From Kitasatospora sp044457565 (GTDB taxonomy: Bacteria > Actinomycetota > Actinomycetes > Streptomycetales > Streptomycetaceae): DNA of 64,000 nt. Within the stretch, counting starts at the first letter, position 1, and every line of letters begins with the position of its first letter. Positions 24,724 through 32,849 of this stretch are shown one piece after another. The DNA is taken from the NCBI RefSeq assembly GCF_044457565.1, contig NZ_JBITGZ010000015.1, positions 124,001-188,000 of the forward strand, given 5' to 3'. The notes below the pieces were generated by a model that saw only the letters and a list, made by a program, of their open reading frames with translations, had not been told where the DNA came from and made no database searches. Made by a program: the position numbers and the translations under genes.

Positions 24724-25950
24724 TCACTGCTCGCGCAGCTCCCAGGGCGGCCCGTACGCTCCCACCAGGTCGAGGAAGGGCTTCGGCGGGAGGGCCTCCG
24801 GCCCGAGCACCCCCGCGCCCGCCCACTGGCCGGCCGCGATCAGCTCCAGTGCGATCACCGGGTTGATCGCGGTCTGCCAGACCACCGCCTGCGAGCCGTA
24901 CTCCCTCATCGACCAGTCGTTGTCGACGACGTGGTACAGGTACACCTCGCGCGGCCGGCCGTCCTTCGTCCCGCGCACCCAGGTGCCGGCGCAGGTCCTG
25001 CCGTGCATCCGGTCGCCGAGGGTGGCCGGGTCGGGCAGGCAGGCGGCCACCACGTCGCGCGGGGAGACCGCCGCCGGGCGGCCGCCGGCGTCGACGGTCA
25101 CCGGGTCGGTGCGGTCCAGGCCGAGCTGGTGCAGCGTCCGCAGCACCTGGATGAACTCCTCGCCGAGGCCGTACTTGAAGGTGACCCGGTCGGCCTGGAC
25201 CCACCGCGGGACCAGCAGGACCTCCTCGTGCTCGACGTTGACGCACTCCACCGGGCCGATCCCGGCGGGGAAGTCGAACACCTCGGGCTCGCTGAACGGC
25301 GCGGTGGTGTACCAGCCCCGGTCGGCCTGGTAGATCACCGGCGGGTTGAGGCACTCCTCGATGGTCGTCCAGATGCTGAACGAGGGTGCGAAGTCGTAGC
25401 CGTCCACGGTGAGGTCCGCGCCGTCGCGGACGCCGATCTCCTCGATCCGGTCGAACAGCTCGTCCGCGGCGTAGCGCGCGAAGACGTCGGACAGGCCCGG
25501 CTCCACGCCTATGCCGCAGAGCGCGAGCAGGCCGGCGGCCTCCCACTCCCCCGCCAGCTCGAACTGGCCGTCGCCGAGCTTGACGCCGCACTCCTCGTAC
25601 GGGCGCTCGGGGTGCGGCCGGGACAGCGACATCGCCATGTCCAGGTAGCCGGCCCGGCCGGCCAGGGCGGCCCTGAAGAGCGGCATCACGAAGCGCGGGT
25701 CGGTGGCGTTGAGCAGGACGTCGCAGCGGTGCTCGGCGAGCAGGGCGGCCACCGCCCGCTCGTCGGACGCGTCGACGCGGGCCGCCACGAACCGGGGGTC
25801 GCCCGCTCCACCGCCGAGCGCGTCCACCGCGGCCTGCGCCCTGCTCAGCACGTAGTCGCTGACCACGAAGTGGTCGAAGAAGCCGCGCCTGGCCGCGATC
25901 CGGGCGGCCGCCGTACCGACGCCGCCGGCGCCGATCATGAGAATCCGCAT
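24724..25950 (-). CDS. Saccharopine dehydrogenase-family protein
   Basis: A 408-residue protein. The N-terminal Rossmann motif is MRILMIGAGGVGTAAARIAARR; then FVVSDYVLSRAQAAVDAL, DVLLNATDPRFVMPLF and LCGIGVEPGLSDVFARYAADEL, all typical of saccharopine dehydrogenase/carboxynorspermidine-type reductases. It probably acts on an amino acid or polyamine derivative with NAD(P). It lies immediately downstream of an amino-acid permease on the same strand with a 115-bp gap, so transport and metabolism of one substrate is plausible. Confidence 0.9.
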   Translation of the reverse strand: MRILMIGAGGVGTAAARIAARRGFFDHFVVSDYVLSRAQAAVDALGGGAGDPRFVAARVDASDERAVAALLAEHRCDVLLNATDPRFVMPLFRAALAGRAGYLDMAMSLSRPHPERPYEECGVKLGDGQFELAGEWEAAGLLALCGIGVEPGLSDVFARYAADELFDRIEEIGVRDGADLTVDGYDFAPSFSIWTTIEECLNPPVIYQADRGWYTTAPFSEPEVFDFPAGIGPVECVNVEHEEVLLVPRWVQADRVTFKYGLGEEFIQVLRTLHQLGLDRTDPVTVDAGGRPAAVSPRDVVAACLPDPATLGDRMHGRTCAGTWVRGTKDGRPREVYLYHVVDNDWSMREYGSQAVVWQTAINPVIALELIAAGQWAGAGVLGPEALPPKPFLDLVGAYGPPWELREQ

Positions 25951-26033
25951 CGCGGAGCCGTCCTTTCAGCACGGCCGGCAGTGCCGCGGACGAGCCGGGC
26001 GCCGGCCCGGGACGCCCGGGAGGCCGGCCCCAG

Positions 26034-26081
26034 GGTGCGTGTCAGGCTGTGTCTCGGGGTGCGTCTCAGGGTGCGTCGGCG
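26034..26081. repeat. 12-bp tandem repeat across the permease stop codon
   Basis: About four copies of GGTGCGTSTCAG-like units. On the minus strand each unit reads GACGCACCCTGA with variations, so the permease stop codon (26066-26068) belongs to the repeat. Confidence 0.65.
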
Positions 26082-27634
26082 GGATTCGCCGCGCTCCTGG
26101 GGACGTCCGGGTGCCGGAACCAGGAGCCCTGGACGGCCCACTGGATCAGCATCAGCACCACGCCCAGCACCAGCGCGCCGATGCCGATGACGGTGACACC
26201 GCCGGTGTCACCGAAGATCGGCAGGTCGATCGAGGTCGAGCCGTACTCCGGGTCGGCGTAGACGCTGAAGGCGCCGTAGCAGAAGAAGTACAGCAGCAGC
26301 AGGCCGCCGAGCAGGGGCATCAGGCCCTTGAAGATGAAGTCGCGGGCACTGCGGGTGAGGACATGGCGGTAGTACCAGACGCAGGCGAAGCCAGTGAGGC
26401 CGTAGTAGAACGCGATCCCCAGGCCCACCGAGGCGATCGAGTCGGCCAGCACGTTGCCGCTGATGATCGTCAGCAGTACGTAGAAGGCGATCGAGGCCAG
26501 GCCCATGCCGATGGTGGACCACGTCGGGGTGAGGTGCCGGGGGTGCACCTGGGCGAACTGCCGGGGGATGGCGCGGTGTGCGGCCATCGAGAAGGAGGTC
26601 CTGGCGGTGGGCAGGATGGTGGTCTGGGTGGAGGCCGCCGAGGAGGTCAGCACCATGAAGATCAGCAGCTTGGTCAGGAACCAGCCGACGCCGGTGTCGC
26701 CGAAGATGGCGCCGCCGAGGCCGGACAGCACATCGCCCTCGTTGTCGGGGTTGGCCAGGCCGATGCCCTCCTCGCCGACCCCGGCGAAGGCCTGGGCGGA
26801 GGTGGAGACCAGCGCGTAGATCAGCAGCAGCAGGACGGTGGAGATCACCGCGGCCCGGCCCGGGGTCCGGGAGCTGTCGGCGGTCTCCTCGTTGACCGAG
26901 ACGGCCGTGTCCCAGCCCCAGTAGATGAAGACGGCGGCGAGGATGCCCTGGGTCAGCGCGGACGCCGAGGCCACATTGAACGGGTTGAACCAGGACCAGG
27001 AGATGTCGATCGCGGTGGGCGGCGGGCTGCTGCCGTACACCTTGACCAGGGCATAGACCGACATCAGCACCAGCACACCGACCTCGATCATCAGCAGCCA
27101 GCGCTGGAGCGCGGCGGAGATCTCGATGCCGATGTAGCAGATCGCCGTCATCACCATGATCCACACCACCCCGGCCAGGGTGGTCCAGACGGTGCTGTCG
27201 GCGAGTGAGTCCAGGCCGAACAGCCGGAAGCCGTAGATGCCGGCGATCTGCGCGAGGTTCGCCATCACGATGATGTCGGCGACGATGATGCCCCAGCCGC
27301 CCATCCAGCCCGTACGCGGGCCGAAGGCACGGGCACCCCAGACGAACGTGGTGCCGCAGTCGGGGTCGGAGGCGTTGAGCTCCTTGTACGCGTAGGCGAT
27401 CAGGAGCATCGGGATGAACGCCAGCATCGTGATGATCGGTGCCTGGAGGCCGACCCCGGCGACGATGATGCCGAGGGTCGCCGCCAGGCTGTACGCCGGT
27501 GCGGTGGAGGCCAGTCCGATGGCCACCGAGGAGAAGAGGCCGAGCGCTCCGGTCTTGAGGCCCTTCTCGCCGGCACCGGACCCGACGACCGCTGGAGCGG
27601 CCGGCGGGGAGGGACGGCCGGACGGGTTCGACAC
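26066..27634 (-). CDS. APC-superfamily amino acid permease
   Basis: A 522-residue membrane protein with about 12 predicted helices. The first reads LFSSVAIGLASTAPAYSLAATLG, which carries the APC unwound TM1 motif; ELNASDPDCGTTFVWGARAFGPRTGWMGGW is also typical. The C-terminal end is hydrophilic. It is probably a proton-coupled importer of amino acids or polyamines. The first about 25 residues are disordered. A minus-strand TAATAT near 27697-27702 is a possible -10. Confidence 0.92.
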   Translation of the reverse strand: MSNPSGRPSPPAAPAVVGSGAGEKGLKTGALGLFSSVAIGLASTAPAYSLAATLGIIVAGVGLQAPIITMLAFIPMLLIAYAYKELNASDPDCGTTFVWGARAFGPRTGWMGGWGIIVADIIVMANLAQIAGIYGFRLFGLDSLADSTVWTTLAGVVWIMVMTAICYIGIEISAALQRWLLMIEVGVLVLMSVYALVKVYGSSPPPTAIDISWSWFNPFNVASASALTQGILAAVFIYWGWDTAVSVNEETADSSRTPGRAAVISTVLLLLIYALVSTSAQAFAGVGEEGIGLANPDNEGDVLSGLGGAIFGDTGVGWFLTKLLIFMVLTSSAASTQTTILPTARTSFSMAAHRAIPRQFAQVHPRHLTPTWSTIGMGLASIAFYVLLTIISGNVLADSIASVGLGIAFYYGLTGFACVWYYRHVLTRSARDFIFKGLMPLLGGLLLLYFFCYGAFSVYADPEYGSTSIDLPIFGDTGGVTVIGIGALVLGVVLMLIQWAVQGSWFRHPDVPRSAANPADAP

Positions 27635-27869
27635 AACCCCACCCCGCTCTCTTGGTCGGGCAGGACGCCACGGTGCTAAGGGGAATCGCGTCTCTCATAT
27701 TACTGCTGAAGGCCTTCGCGCTCCGGTCGAGCAAGGCCGGGGGCGCGTGCCAAGGCCCGGGCGCGGGGCGTGCGCAGGGCCTTGAGCGCGGCGGAGGCCG
27801 GGCGGGGCCAGGGCGGGGCCGGGTCCGGTCCCCGCTCCACCCCCCGCTCGGCCGCACCGGGCATTCGGG

Positions 27870-29303
27870 CTAACGGGCGGCGCCGGCGGCCCGCAGCACG
27901 GCGTGCAGGTCCTGCGGGCCGATCAGGCCCACGGCCTGACCGTCGTGCAGCACGACGGCCGTCTCCACACCCCGCTCCGTCAGCTCCGCGAGCGCCGCCA
28001 CCGCGGGCTGGCCGGCGCCGAACTGGGGCAGCGGCGCACCCAGGTGATCCCCCACCGGATCGCCCGGCGCGATCTGGCCGAGCTCGACCGCGCGCGTCAG
28101 CGTGTCCAGCGCGAGCGAACCGCTCAGCTCGGGGGCGGTCGGCCTGCGCTCGCCCCCCGTCGGGCAGGGGCCGGCCGGGAGTACGGGCTCGGCGCCGCCG
28201 GCCCGCCGGGCGCGCAGCAGCGCGAGCGCCTCACCGACGGTGGCCCGCCGGTTCACGTATGGCAGGGGCTGCGCCCGCACGGCCGCGGGCAGTGCGTCGC
28301 CGACCCGGGCGGCGCTCCCGTCACCGTCCAGGAAGCCCAGCCGCAGCAGCCAGCCGTCGTCGAAGTACTTGGAGAGGTACTGCCGTCCGGAGTCCGGCAG
28401 GATGACCACCACCAGGTCGTCCGGGCCGAGACCGGCCGCCACCCGCTCGGCGGCGGCCACCGCGGTCCCGGCCGAGCCGCCGACCAGCAGGCCCTGCTCG
28501 CGGGCCAGGCGTCGGACGGTCAGCAGCGAGTCCCGGTCGGTGACCGGCAGCACGTCGTCCACGACGTCCTGGTGGTAGGACTGCGGCCAGACGTCCTCGA
28601 CCGTCTCCGGATGCCGGAAGTGGCCGGCCGCCTCGACGAAGTACGGCCGGCCGTCGCCGCCGGAGTAGACGGAGGAGGCCGGGTCGGCGCCGATCACCCT
28701 GACCGTGCCTCCGCTGGCCTCCTTGAGGTAGCGGCCGGTGCCGCTGATCGTGCCGCCGGTGCCGATGCAGGAGACCAGATGGGTGATCCGGCCGTCGGTC
28801 TGCCGCCAGATCTCGGGCCCGGTGGTCAGGTAGTGCGCGCCCGGGTTGGCCGGGTTGTCGTACTGGCCGGCCAGCCAGGCGCCCGGTGTCTGCTCGGCGA
28901 TCCGCGCCGCCACGTTCAACGGGTGCTCCGGGTCCTCGGCCGGAAGGCCGGCGGGCCGTACCTCCACCTCGGCGCCGAAGGCCCGCAGGGTGGCGATCTT
29001 CTCCGCGCTGGTCCTGTCCGGGAGGACCAGCACCGCGCGGTACCCCTTCGCGGCCGCCACCAGGGCGAGCCCGGCACCGGTGTTGCCGGAGGTGGCCTCG
29101 ATCACCGTGCCGCCGGGGCGCAGCAGCCCGTCCCGCTCCGCCTGCTCGATCATGCCGAGGGCGATCCGGTCCTTGATGCTGCCGCCGACGCTCAGGTACT
29201 CCAGCTTGGCGTAGACCGGGGCCGAGCGGCCGTCGTCCGGGGTTCGCAGGCGCACCAGCGGTGTGCGGCCGATGAGTTCGAGAGCAGACTCGTGGACGTC
29301 CAT
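27870..29303 (-). CDS. Cystathionine beta-synthase (PLP domain plus CBS pair)
   Basis: A 477-residue protein. Residues 1-320 form a cysteine-synthase-like PLP domain: the Schiff-base Lys is K44 in SVGGSIKDRIA, TSGNTGAGLA binds substrate, CIGTGGTISGTGRYLKE is the PLP-phosphate loop, and VGGSAGTAVAAAER is a further conserved turn. The C-terminal 140 residues form two CBS domains (PYVNRRATVGEALALL, and VVLHDGQAVGLIGPQDL at the end). It condenses serine (or O-acetylserine) with homocysteine in transsulfuration, or acts as a cysteine synthase. ATG 29303 lacks a strong ribosome-binding site; a GTG nine bases upstream is also possible. Confidence 0.92.
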   Translation of the reverse strand: MDVHESALELIGRTPLVRLRTPDDGRSAPVYAKLEYLSVGGSIKDRIALGMIEQAERDGLLRPGGTVIEATSGNTGAGLALVAAAKGYRAVLVLPDRTSAEKIATLRAFGAEVEVRPAGLPAEDPEHPLNVAARIAEQTPGAWLAGQYDNPANPGAHYLTTGPEIWRQTDGRITHLVSCIGTGGTISGTGRYLKEASGGTVRVIGADPASSVYSGGDGRPYFVEAAGHFRHPETVEDVWPQSYHQDVVDDVLPVTDRDSLLTVRRLAREQGLLVGGSAGTAVAAAERVAAGLGPDDLVVVILPDSGRQYLSKYFDDGWLLRLGFLDGDGSAARVGDALPAAVRAQPLPYVNRRATVGEALALLRARRAGGAEPVLPAGPCPTGGERRPTAPELSGSLALDTLTRAVELGQIAPGDPVGDHLGAPLPQFGAGQPAVAALAELTERGVETAVVLHDGQAVGLIGPQDLHAVLRAAGAAR

Positions 29304-29489
29304 TCCCGACACGTTAACGAACCGGGGGCCGTCCGCGGGCGCGCAGGACGCGGGATCCGCCCTGACAGATGTCAGGTACCGGGCGTCGGGGCGCGGTGAT
29401 TCTCTTGTCGAGGCGGGGCCGCCGGAGACGGACCGGCGGCACCCGGCCACCCAACGCAGCAGGACCACCACCAGCAGAAGGAGAACCCC

Positions 29490-29861
29490 ATGTTCGGTGT
29501 GCGCAGGCTGGCCCTGGCCGGCACGGCGGCGATGCTCTCGATCGGCGCCCTCGGTCTCACCGCGACCACCGCCGACGCGGCGAGCGGGTGCTACGGCATC
29601 GGCGGCGGCAAGTACAACTGCCACGTGTGGAAGGACGCGACCAGCTACTTCGCGGGCGACCGCCCGGCCGGTGTGCTGCACGCCGGCACCAACTACTTCT
29701 ACTGCCAGGCCGTCGGCACCGAGCGGGTCGACGGGCCGTACCGCAACAAGTGGTACGCCAAGACGGACGACGACAGCGGCAACCGCGGGGTCTGGGTCAA
29801 CGTCATCTACCTGTCGGGCGGCGGCAACGACGAGCCCGTGCCCGGGCTGCCCTACTGCTGA
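29490..29861 (+). CDS. Small secreted SH3-like protein
   Basis: A 123-residue protein. A signal peptide (residues about 1-30, TTADAAS) is followed by a compact beta-rich domain with four cysteines: CYGIGGGKYNCHVW, YFYCQAVGTERV and the C-terminal PYC. The alternating aromatics (KWYAKTDDDSGNRGVWVNVIYLSGG) resemble small bacterial SH3b-like domains. No enzyme motif is seen. It is likely extracellular, disulfide-bonded and of unknown role; AGAAGGAGAACCCC before the ATG provides a ribosome-binding site. Confidence 0.78.
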   Translation: MFGVRRLALAGTAAMLSIGALGLTATTADAASGCYGIGGGKYNCHVWKDATSYFAGDRPAGVLHAGTNYFYCQAVGTERVDGPYRNKWYAKTDDDSGNRGVWVNVIYLSGGGNDEPVPGLPYC

Positions 29862-29925
29862 TCGGGCCCGGTGGCCGGCGGCCCGCTGACGGGGGAGCGG
29901 GCCACCGGCCGCGGCCGGGGGATCC

Positions 29926-31716
29926 TCAGCCGGTGTACTGCGCCAGGTAGCGCAGGACCGCGTCCACGTGCGGCCGCACCCGCTCGGGGACGCCACCGGC
30001 GGCCGCCACCGTCTTGTCGCTGGTGCGGTAGCCCGCCGCGATCAGGGCCGGCAGGTCGGCGGTGATGCCGCGGTGCTTGAACTGCTGGTCCAGCCAGCAG
30101 GCGTAACTGCCCATCGTGATGATGGCGTCGGGTGGGGACATGTAGTCCTTGCGGCCGTCGTTGTCGCCGTCCTGGGCCCAGGCGTTGAAGACGGCGGGCG
30201 TCCACATCGCGATGCCGTACTCCTGCGACTGCGGCCGGGCCGCGTCCGGGTCGAAGCCGCTCTCCGCCTTGAGCATCGCCGCCAGCAGGGCCGGGGTCAC
30301 CTCGGGCTCGGGGCACCGGCGGGCGGCCCGGTCGATCGGCTCCAGCAGTGCGGCGGGGACGTCGGAGCCGGCCACGATCGCCCCGCGCAGCACGCCGGAC
30401 GGCGGCGCGGACGGGGACGGGGACGGACCGGTGGCGGCCCCGGCGGGGGCCGACGCCGTCGCGGCGGGCGGCGCCGGCGGGCGGGGGTGCGCGCCGGTGG
30501 CGTCCGGCCACCCCGCCCAGAACGCCGCGCAGAGCGCCACCGCCGCGGCCACCGCCAGGCCGGCGCCGGCCAACACGAGGCCGCGGTGGGGCCGGTGGCC
30601 GCACCGGGCGGGCCGCGCGGGCGGCCCACCTGCGGCGCGGACCCGCGAGAGCAGCCCGGTCGCGTCCAGGGCGGCCCGCTCGGCACGGTCCGCAGCCAGG
30701 CACACGGAGATCAGCGCCCGCCACCCCCCGGGCAACCGCTCGTCGAGCCGCAGCGGCGCGGCGCCGCGGGCGTACGCCTGGGCGGCCAGCGACCTGGCCC
30801 GGGCCGTGGCCCCGAGGAAGGGGTGCAGGCCGCCGGTGAGCACCTGGTGCGCGAGCACGCCGAACGCCCAGATGTCGGCGCTCGGCCGCAGTTGCACGCC
30901 CCGCGCGCCGGCCCGCTGCGACCACCACTCGGGCGGCACGTGGTCGAGCGAGCCGAGCGGCGGGGCGTAGGCGTGGGTGCCCTCCAGCTCGGCGGTCAGC
31001 CCGAAGTCGGCCAGCCGGACGGCGCCGCCGGGCATCAGCAGGATGTTCGCCGGCTTCAGGTCGCCGTGCACCCAGCCGGTGCCGTGCATGTGGGCCAGGC
31101 CGGCGCAGACCTCGGCGAGGATCCGGGCGGCCTCGGGCACGGGGGTGCCGGCCTCGCCCTCCTCCAGCAGCTGCTGGAGGCTGCGCTCGGCGCGCTCCAT
31201 CACCAGGGCCACCGCGCCGTCGAGCCGGGGCCGCTCGGGATCGCACACGGTGACGGCGGCGAGGGTGCGGATCAGCTGGGGGTGATCCGCCTGCCGGCTG
31301 AAGTCCAGCTCGCGGCGGACGAGTTCGGCCATCGTACGGCGCTGGCCCGGGGTGAGCAGGCCCGGGCGGAGGAACTTGACGGCGACCGGGGCGCCGCCGT
31401 CCACATCCTCGGCCGCGTAGACACTGCCCCAGCCGCCGGATCCGATCAGCCCGGTGATCCGGCGGCCGGCGACCAGGTAGCCGGTCGGGACGTCGAGCGG
31501 CGGCCTCCCGGCGGCCTCCGGCACGGGAACGTCGTCCGGCGCGGGAACGCCCGGCACGGGAACGTCGTCCGGCGCGGGAGCGCCGCGCCGTGGGTGCGTG
31601 CCGTGCTCTGCGCCCGCGTGCTGCTCTGCGCCGGTGCCGCGCCCCGCACCCGCGCCGTGCCGTACAACTGCTCTGCGCCGTACGCCCGCTGCTTCCCCCG
31701 TCCCCGTGTCGTCCAT
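29926..31716 (-). CDS. Ser/Thr protein kinase fused to a lytic-transglycosylase-like domain
   Basis: A 596-residue bitopic protein. The cytoplasmic Hanks-type kinase covers about 80-365: glycine loop IGSGGWGSVY (91-100), Lys 114 in VAVKFLRPG, catalytic loop VHGDLKPANIL (D219; HGD replaces HRD), DFG 237-239, and an APPLG/PPEWW activation segment. One membrane helix (about 379-399) and a Pro/Ala/Ser linker lead to an extracellular SLT-like domain (about 455-596): LLAAMLKAESGFDPDA with putative catalytic E485, then EYGIAMWTPAVFNAWA. It lies 19 bp after an FHA gene in the same operon. A 33-bp duplication (from 31520) encodes a PDDVPVPG repeat. Confidence 0.9.
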   Translation of the reverse strand: MDDTGTGEAAGVRRRAVVRHGAGAGRGTGAEQHAGAEHGTHPRRGAPAPDDVPVPGVPAPDDVPVPEAAGRPPLDVPTGYLVAGRRITGLIGSGGWGSVYAAEDVDGGAPVAVKFLRPGLLTPGQRRTMAELVRRELDFSRQADHPQLIRTLAAVTVCDPERPRLDGAVALVMERAERSLQQLLEEGEAGTPVPEAARILAEVCAGLAHMHGTGWVHGDLKPANILLMPGGAVRLADFGLTAELEGTHAYAPPLGSLDHVPPEWWSQRAGARGVQLRPSADIWAFGVLAHQVLTGGLHPFLGATARARSLAAQAYARGAAPLRLDERLPGGWRALISVCLAADRAERAALDATGLLSRVRAAGGPPARPARCGHRPHRGLVLAGAGLAVAAAVALCAAFWAGWPDATGAHPRPPAPPAATASAPAGAATGPSPSPSAPPSGVLRGAIVAGSDVPAALLEPIDRAARRCPEPEVTPALLAAMLKAESGFDPDAARPQSQEYGIAMWTPAVFNAWAQDGDNDGRKDYMSPPDAIITMGSYACWLDQQFKHRGITADLPALIAAGYRTSDKTVAAAGGVPERVRPHVDAVLRYLAQYTG

Positions 31717-31735
31717 GGTCCGTGACGCCTCCGCC

Positions 31736-32539
31736 TCAGCCGGTGCGCAGCGGCGGGAGCAGGGCGAGATGGCCCTCGCGGACCAGGTCGAAGCGCAGCG
31801 CCAGCGCGACGAGTTCCTCACGCTTGTGGCCGGTGCGGCCACCGCCACCGCCACCCGGCTCCCGGCCCTCCTCCCCGCGCAGGCGGAGTTTGCTGCCGGC
31901 CAGGTAGTCGATGTGGTAGTTCACGGCGGAGCGGGTCAGCTCCCCGCAGGCGGGCAGTGAACGCAGGCGCTCCAGCACGTCGTTGACGCCGGGTACGGCG
32001 GCGGCGGAGGCGTCGCGCAGACGGGGCTCGCACAGGGCCAGCAGGACGAGGAAGTACTTGGACGTCGGGTCCAGCGCGAACGGGCTCACCGTGTGCTCGC
32101 CCGCGCCGGGCCCGGCGCCGTCCGCCCCCAGGTGGTCGGGGTCCGCGTCGAGGTAGGCGTGCTGCGGCGCGAAGACCTTGAAGTGGGTGGCGCCGCCGAA
32201 CGAGGGCAGCACCACCCGCGAGAACTCGAACGGCACCGGCGCCCCGAGCCGCCCGGGAGCCACCTTGACGTGCTCGCCGGCGCCTTCGAGGTTCTCCACG
32301 ACGTACGTGGCGCAGCCGCTGAAGTTGGACAGCCGCCAGTAGTCCTCGGCGGCCGTCACCTCACCGGCCTGACGGGAGACGCCCTGGTCCTCCAGCGGGA
32401 TGGCGGCCGGCCGGCCGGGAGCGCCGCGACCGAAGTCGGCGCTCTCCCCCGGCCCCATCCGCAGCAGTCGCGGCCGCTCGGGCGGGGCGCCGGGCCGGGC
32501 CGCCGCTCGCTCGGGCAGCTGCACGATCACCGTGTCCAA
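31736..32539 (-). CDS. FHA domain / winged-helix protein
   Basis: A 267-residue protein. Residues about 24-100 are FHA-like: RLLRMGPGESADFGRG, the phosphopeptide-binding-type GVSRQAGEV, then LSNFSGCATYVVENL. Residues 157-265 look like a winged helix (YFLVLLALCEPRLRDA, RSAVNYHIDYLAGSKLRLRG) with a basic glycine-rich loop. I choose TTG 32539, four bases after GGAGGGGG; a longer frame overlaps the promoter. It is the first gene of the operon with the kinase, so it is likely the kinase's phospho-dependent partner or substrate and a DNA-binding output. Confidence 0.78.
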   Translation of the reverse strand: MDTVIVQLPERAAARPGAPPERPRLLRMGPGESADFGRGAPGRPAAIPLEDQGVSRQAGEVTAAEDYWRLSNFSGCATYVVENLEGAGEHVKVAPGRLGAPVPFEFSRVVLPSFGGATHFKVFAPQHAYLDADPDHLGADGAGPGAGEHTVSPFALDPTSKYFLVLLALCEPRLRDASAAAVPGVNDVLERLRSLPACGELTRSAVNYHIDYLAGSKLRLRGEEGREPGGGGGGRTGHKREELVALALRFDLVREGHLALLPPLRTG

Positions 32540-32580
32540 CGAGCCCCCTCCGGCACTGAAGCGCGAGACGCACACGAAGC

Positions 32581-32609
32581 ATTGTACGCGCTTAGCAAGC
32601 GGACGGTCA
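32581..32609 (-). promoter_or_regulatory. Promoter of the FHA-kinase operon
   Basis: On the minus strand TGACCG (32604-32609) and TACAAT (32581-32586) are separated by 17 bp, close to the housekeeping consensus. The start would fall near 32574, giving a leader of about 35 bases with the GGAGGGGG ribosome-binding site. Confidence 0.65.
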
Positions 32610-32717
32610 CCCTCGGTCATCGGCGCGGGCTCGGCGCGGTTCTCCGAGCGGGTACGCGGGGGCGGGGTGGGGGACCGTACCTCGCCCGGTACTCCCACAC
32701 CCGCCGAGCACGGGAAG

Positions 32718-32764
32718 GCCCGCCGGGCCGGACAGGTCGAGGACCTCGGTCCGGCCCGGCGGGC
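32718..32764 (-). terminator. Terminator after the ABC permease
   Basis: GCCCGCCGGGCCGGAC and its exact 16-base complement with a 15-base loop that itself contains AGGTC/GACCT. It lies 86 bases past the permease stop. Confidence 0.87.
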
Positions 32765-32849
32765 CACGTGCCTCCCCGCCGTGCGCGCACCCCGTGCGCC
32801 AACCCGCCGCCGGCGAGCCTCCACCGCCTGCGGCGACGGCCGGGCGCCG

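Larger units (their letters stand above)
32540..32849. other. Intergenic region, 310 bp
   Basis: It lies between the FHA gene start and the end of the ABC permease gene, both on the minus strand. It holds the FHA promoter (32581-32609) and the permease terminator (32718-32764). No gene is seen. Confidence 0.6.

Noticed and set aside
27903..29399. A 498-codon plus-strand frame over the cystathionine beta-synthase gene
   Set aside because: Antisense of a clear PLP enzyme; low-complexity Gly/Arg/Val composition.
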